Below, piece after piece: positions 63,022 through 64,000 of a DNA stretch of 64,000 nt. How positions within the stretch are numbered: position 1 is the stretch's first letter; each line of letters starts with the position of its first letter. The stretch is from Desulfobacula sp. (lineage in GTDB: Bacteria; Desulfobacterota; Desulfobacteria; Desulfobacterales; Desulfobacteraceae), in NCBI RefSeq assembly GCF_030145145.1, contig NZ_JAQYWD010000016.1, positions 1-64,000 of the forward strand, read 5' to 3'. The notes below the pieces were generated by a model, which ran no database searches, was not told where the DNA came from, and saw only the letters and a list, made by a program, of their open reading frames with translations. Both the position numbers and the translations under genes were made by a program.

Positions 63022-63474
63022 AATAGGGCTCTCCATTTCATATATGGGGCTTGGTCCTTCCATGAGAAGGCTTATGTCAAGAGCTAATTCGTTCACGAAT
63101 TCACCTTTTTTGTCCGCCCAACAAGTCTCGACCATCACGCTTCCATCCGCACTCTTTTGTGGGGCTGCCAATTGCCCCGGTACATATTAATATCCGTGGG
63201 CAGGAGCTGCTATCTAACTTACGCAATTTTAAAATGTTAATGGCGACTAACTATTGCATAGAACCAATCGCAGTCTCCTGGATGAGACGTTGGAAACTTT
63301 TATCAAGTTGCACCATTCCCCTGTTGCTATTTTATTCAGCAGTGATATCATTTTACTGCTGGCTCGGAGGATAGGGCATATTCCGTTTTTTGATGTATTC
63401 CGATAATTTTTCAAATCATGCTGGGAACGTAAGACAACTCAATTATGTCCCCAGCGATATATCGGGATATTGTT
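63022..63474. other. Spacer between permease and integrase, with a palindrome
   Basis: This 450-base spacer contains a perfect AATTCGT-TC-ACGAATT palindrome (63086-63101), which could be a regulator site for the permease gene. It could also include the integrase attachment region, but no tRNA end or direct repeat was recognised. No gene is supported. Confidence 0.35.
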
Positions 63475-64000
63475 TTAGCCCAATCCAAGCAGGCGCTTGA
63501 TCATTTCCTCGTTGCCGTCCCATGTAGCCTCTTCAGCTTCCGGACTAACTGAGCCGGTCACAGCCGATGCTCTATCAATGGCTTTGCGCTTCATCTCGTT
63601 GTCTGCACGGGCATAGATCAATGTGGTCATCGGATTGTTATGACCCAGAAACTGAGCGAGTAATTCTAGAGGCATTCCTGCCTGATACAGAAGCATGGCA
63701 CGCGTTTTTCTGATCAAGTGCGGGTGAACACAATCAGGGACTTCTGAGCACTCAGCTTTTGCAGAATTGCCGTATTTTCTGACAAACCTGGCCACATTGT
63801 CGTCAGACATCTGCCCCTTGTTACCATGCCTAATCGTATAGAACATGGGAACAAATCCGTCTTTTTGGGAATGGAAAGTTTTCGTATATCTGTGAAAATG
63901 CTGAATGGTATCATCGCTAATCGGGACACTTCTCGGTTTGTTCCCTTTCCCTAACAAATAGACAACTTTTCCTACCGGATCAAAATCACAAAACCGCATG
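63475..64000 (-). CDS. Tyrosine recombinase/phage-type integrase, C-terminal part (partial)
   Basis: The frame runs off the right edge of the window, so the N-terminus is missing. Visible are the core-binding/catalytic segments LLGKGNKPRSVPISDD, HPHLIRKTRAMLLYQAGMPLELLAQFLGHNNPMTTLIYARAD, which contain the R-x-x-R/K, H-x-x-H/GH and catalytic Tyr of XerC/D-like recombinases. It may mobilise the adjoining island of decayed and defence genes. Confidence 0.85.
   Translation of the reverse strand, partial: MRFCDFDPVGKVVYLLGKGNKPRSVPISDDTIQHFHRYTKTFHSQKDGFVPMFYTIRHGNKGQMSDDNVARFVRKYGNSAKAECSEVPDCVHPHLIRKTRAMLLYQAGMPLELLAQFLGHNNPMTTLIYARADNEMKRKAIDRASAVTGSVSPEAEEATWDGNEEMIKRLLGLG

Overview
The window most resembles the chromosome of an anaerobic, sulfate-reducing Desulfobacterota, probably Desulfobacteraceae. 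The grounds are tungsten-type aldehyde:ferredoxin oxidoreductase, several molybdenum hydroxylases, a CooC-like maturation ATPase, many 4Fe-4S proteins, TRAP and Liv transporters, and a monomeric isocitrate dehydrogenase. This assignment is by gene content only. No rRNA, tRNA or CRISPR array was recognised.

Region 1 (1-10.6 kb): the end of a CooC-like ATPase, a convergent erythrose-4-phosphate/GAPDH-type dehydrogenase, a tiny Cys-rich protein, and a tightly packed operon. That operon holds a Liv-type ABC importer (livK, livH, a livM-livG fusion, livF), a TIGR04076 protein, a polyferredoxin, an AOR-family oxidoreductase and an Asp/Glu racemase-like protein. A perfect 15-bp hairpin separates livK from livH.

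Region 2 (10.6-22.8 kb): a catabolic regulon with a TRAP importer (DctQM on +, DctP on -), a FadR-type GntR regulator, an M20 amidohydrolase, a PreA-like Fe-S flavoprotein and a four-gene molybdenum hydroxylase. The Mo subunit is split in two, as in the nicotinate dehydrogenase NdhL/NdhM of Eubacterium barkeri. A recurrent TTTGGTA-n-n-ATATT motif lies in the intergenic regions of this block. The GntR gene needs a -1 frameshift at a canonical T_TTA_AAC heptamer, or a rare start codon, to encode its full N-terminus.

Region 3 (22.8-45.8 kb): MFS carrier, monomeric Icd, a DUF3300 protein, a chemoreceptor, a PAS/LuxR regulator and a second Mo-hydroxylase operon. In that operon the FAD subunit carries a whole GltD-like NAD(P)/FAD module inserted between its two domains, and a DctPQM TRAP transporter follows. 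Two small monooxygenase-fold proteins, a LOG-family protein and two aldehyde dehydrogenases (P5C dehydrogenase and ALDH7 type) complete the region. Five copies of a ~60-bp palindromic REP/MITE-like repeat are scattered between 28.7 and 47.1 kb.

Region 4 (45.8-64 kb): an island of decayed genes (two remnants of a PLD/DEAH helicase with DUF3427, a Fic stub, a frameshifted PD-(D/E)xK-like nuclease, CotH and ferredoxin fragments) with a phage-type integrase at the right edge. Inside it is one intact, tightly coupled five-gene operon: DrmA-like helicase, DrmB-like DUF1998 protein, a compact UvrD-like helicase, a protein of unknown family, and a NERD nuclease-UvrD helicase fusion. It has the DISARM core pair but no visible drmC or methyltransferase, and is the best candidate for an undescribed anti-phage system.
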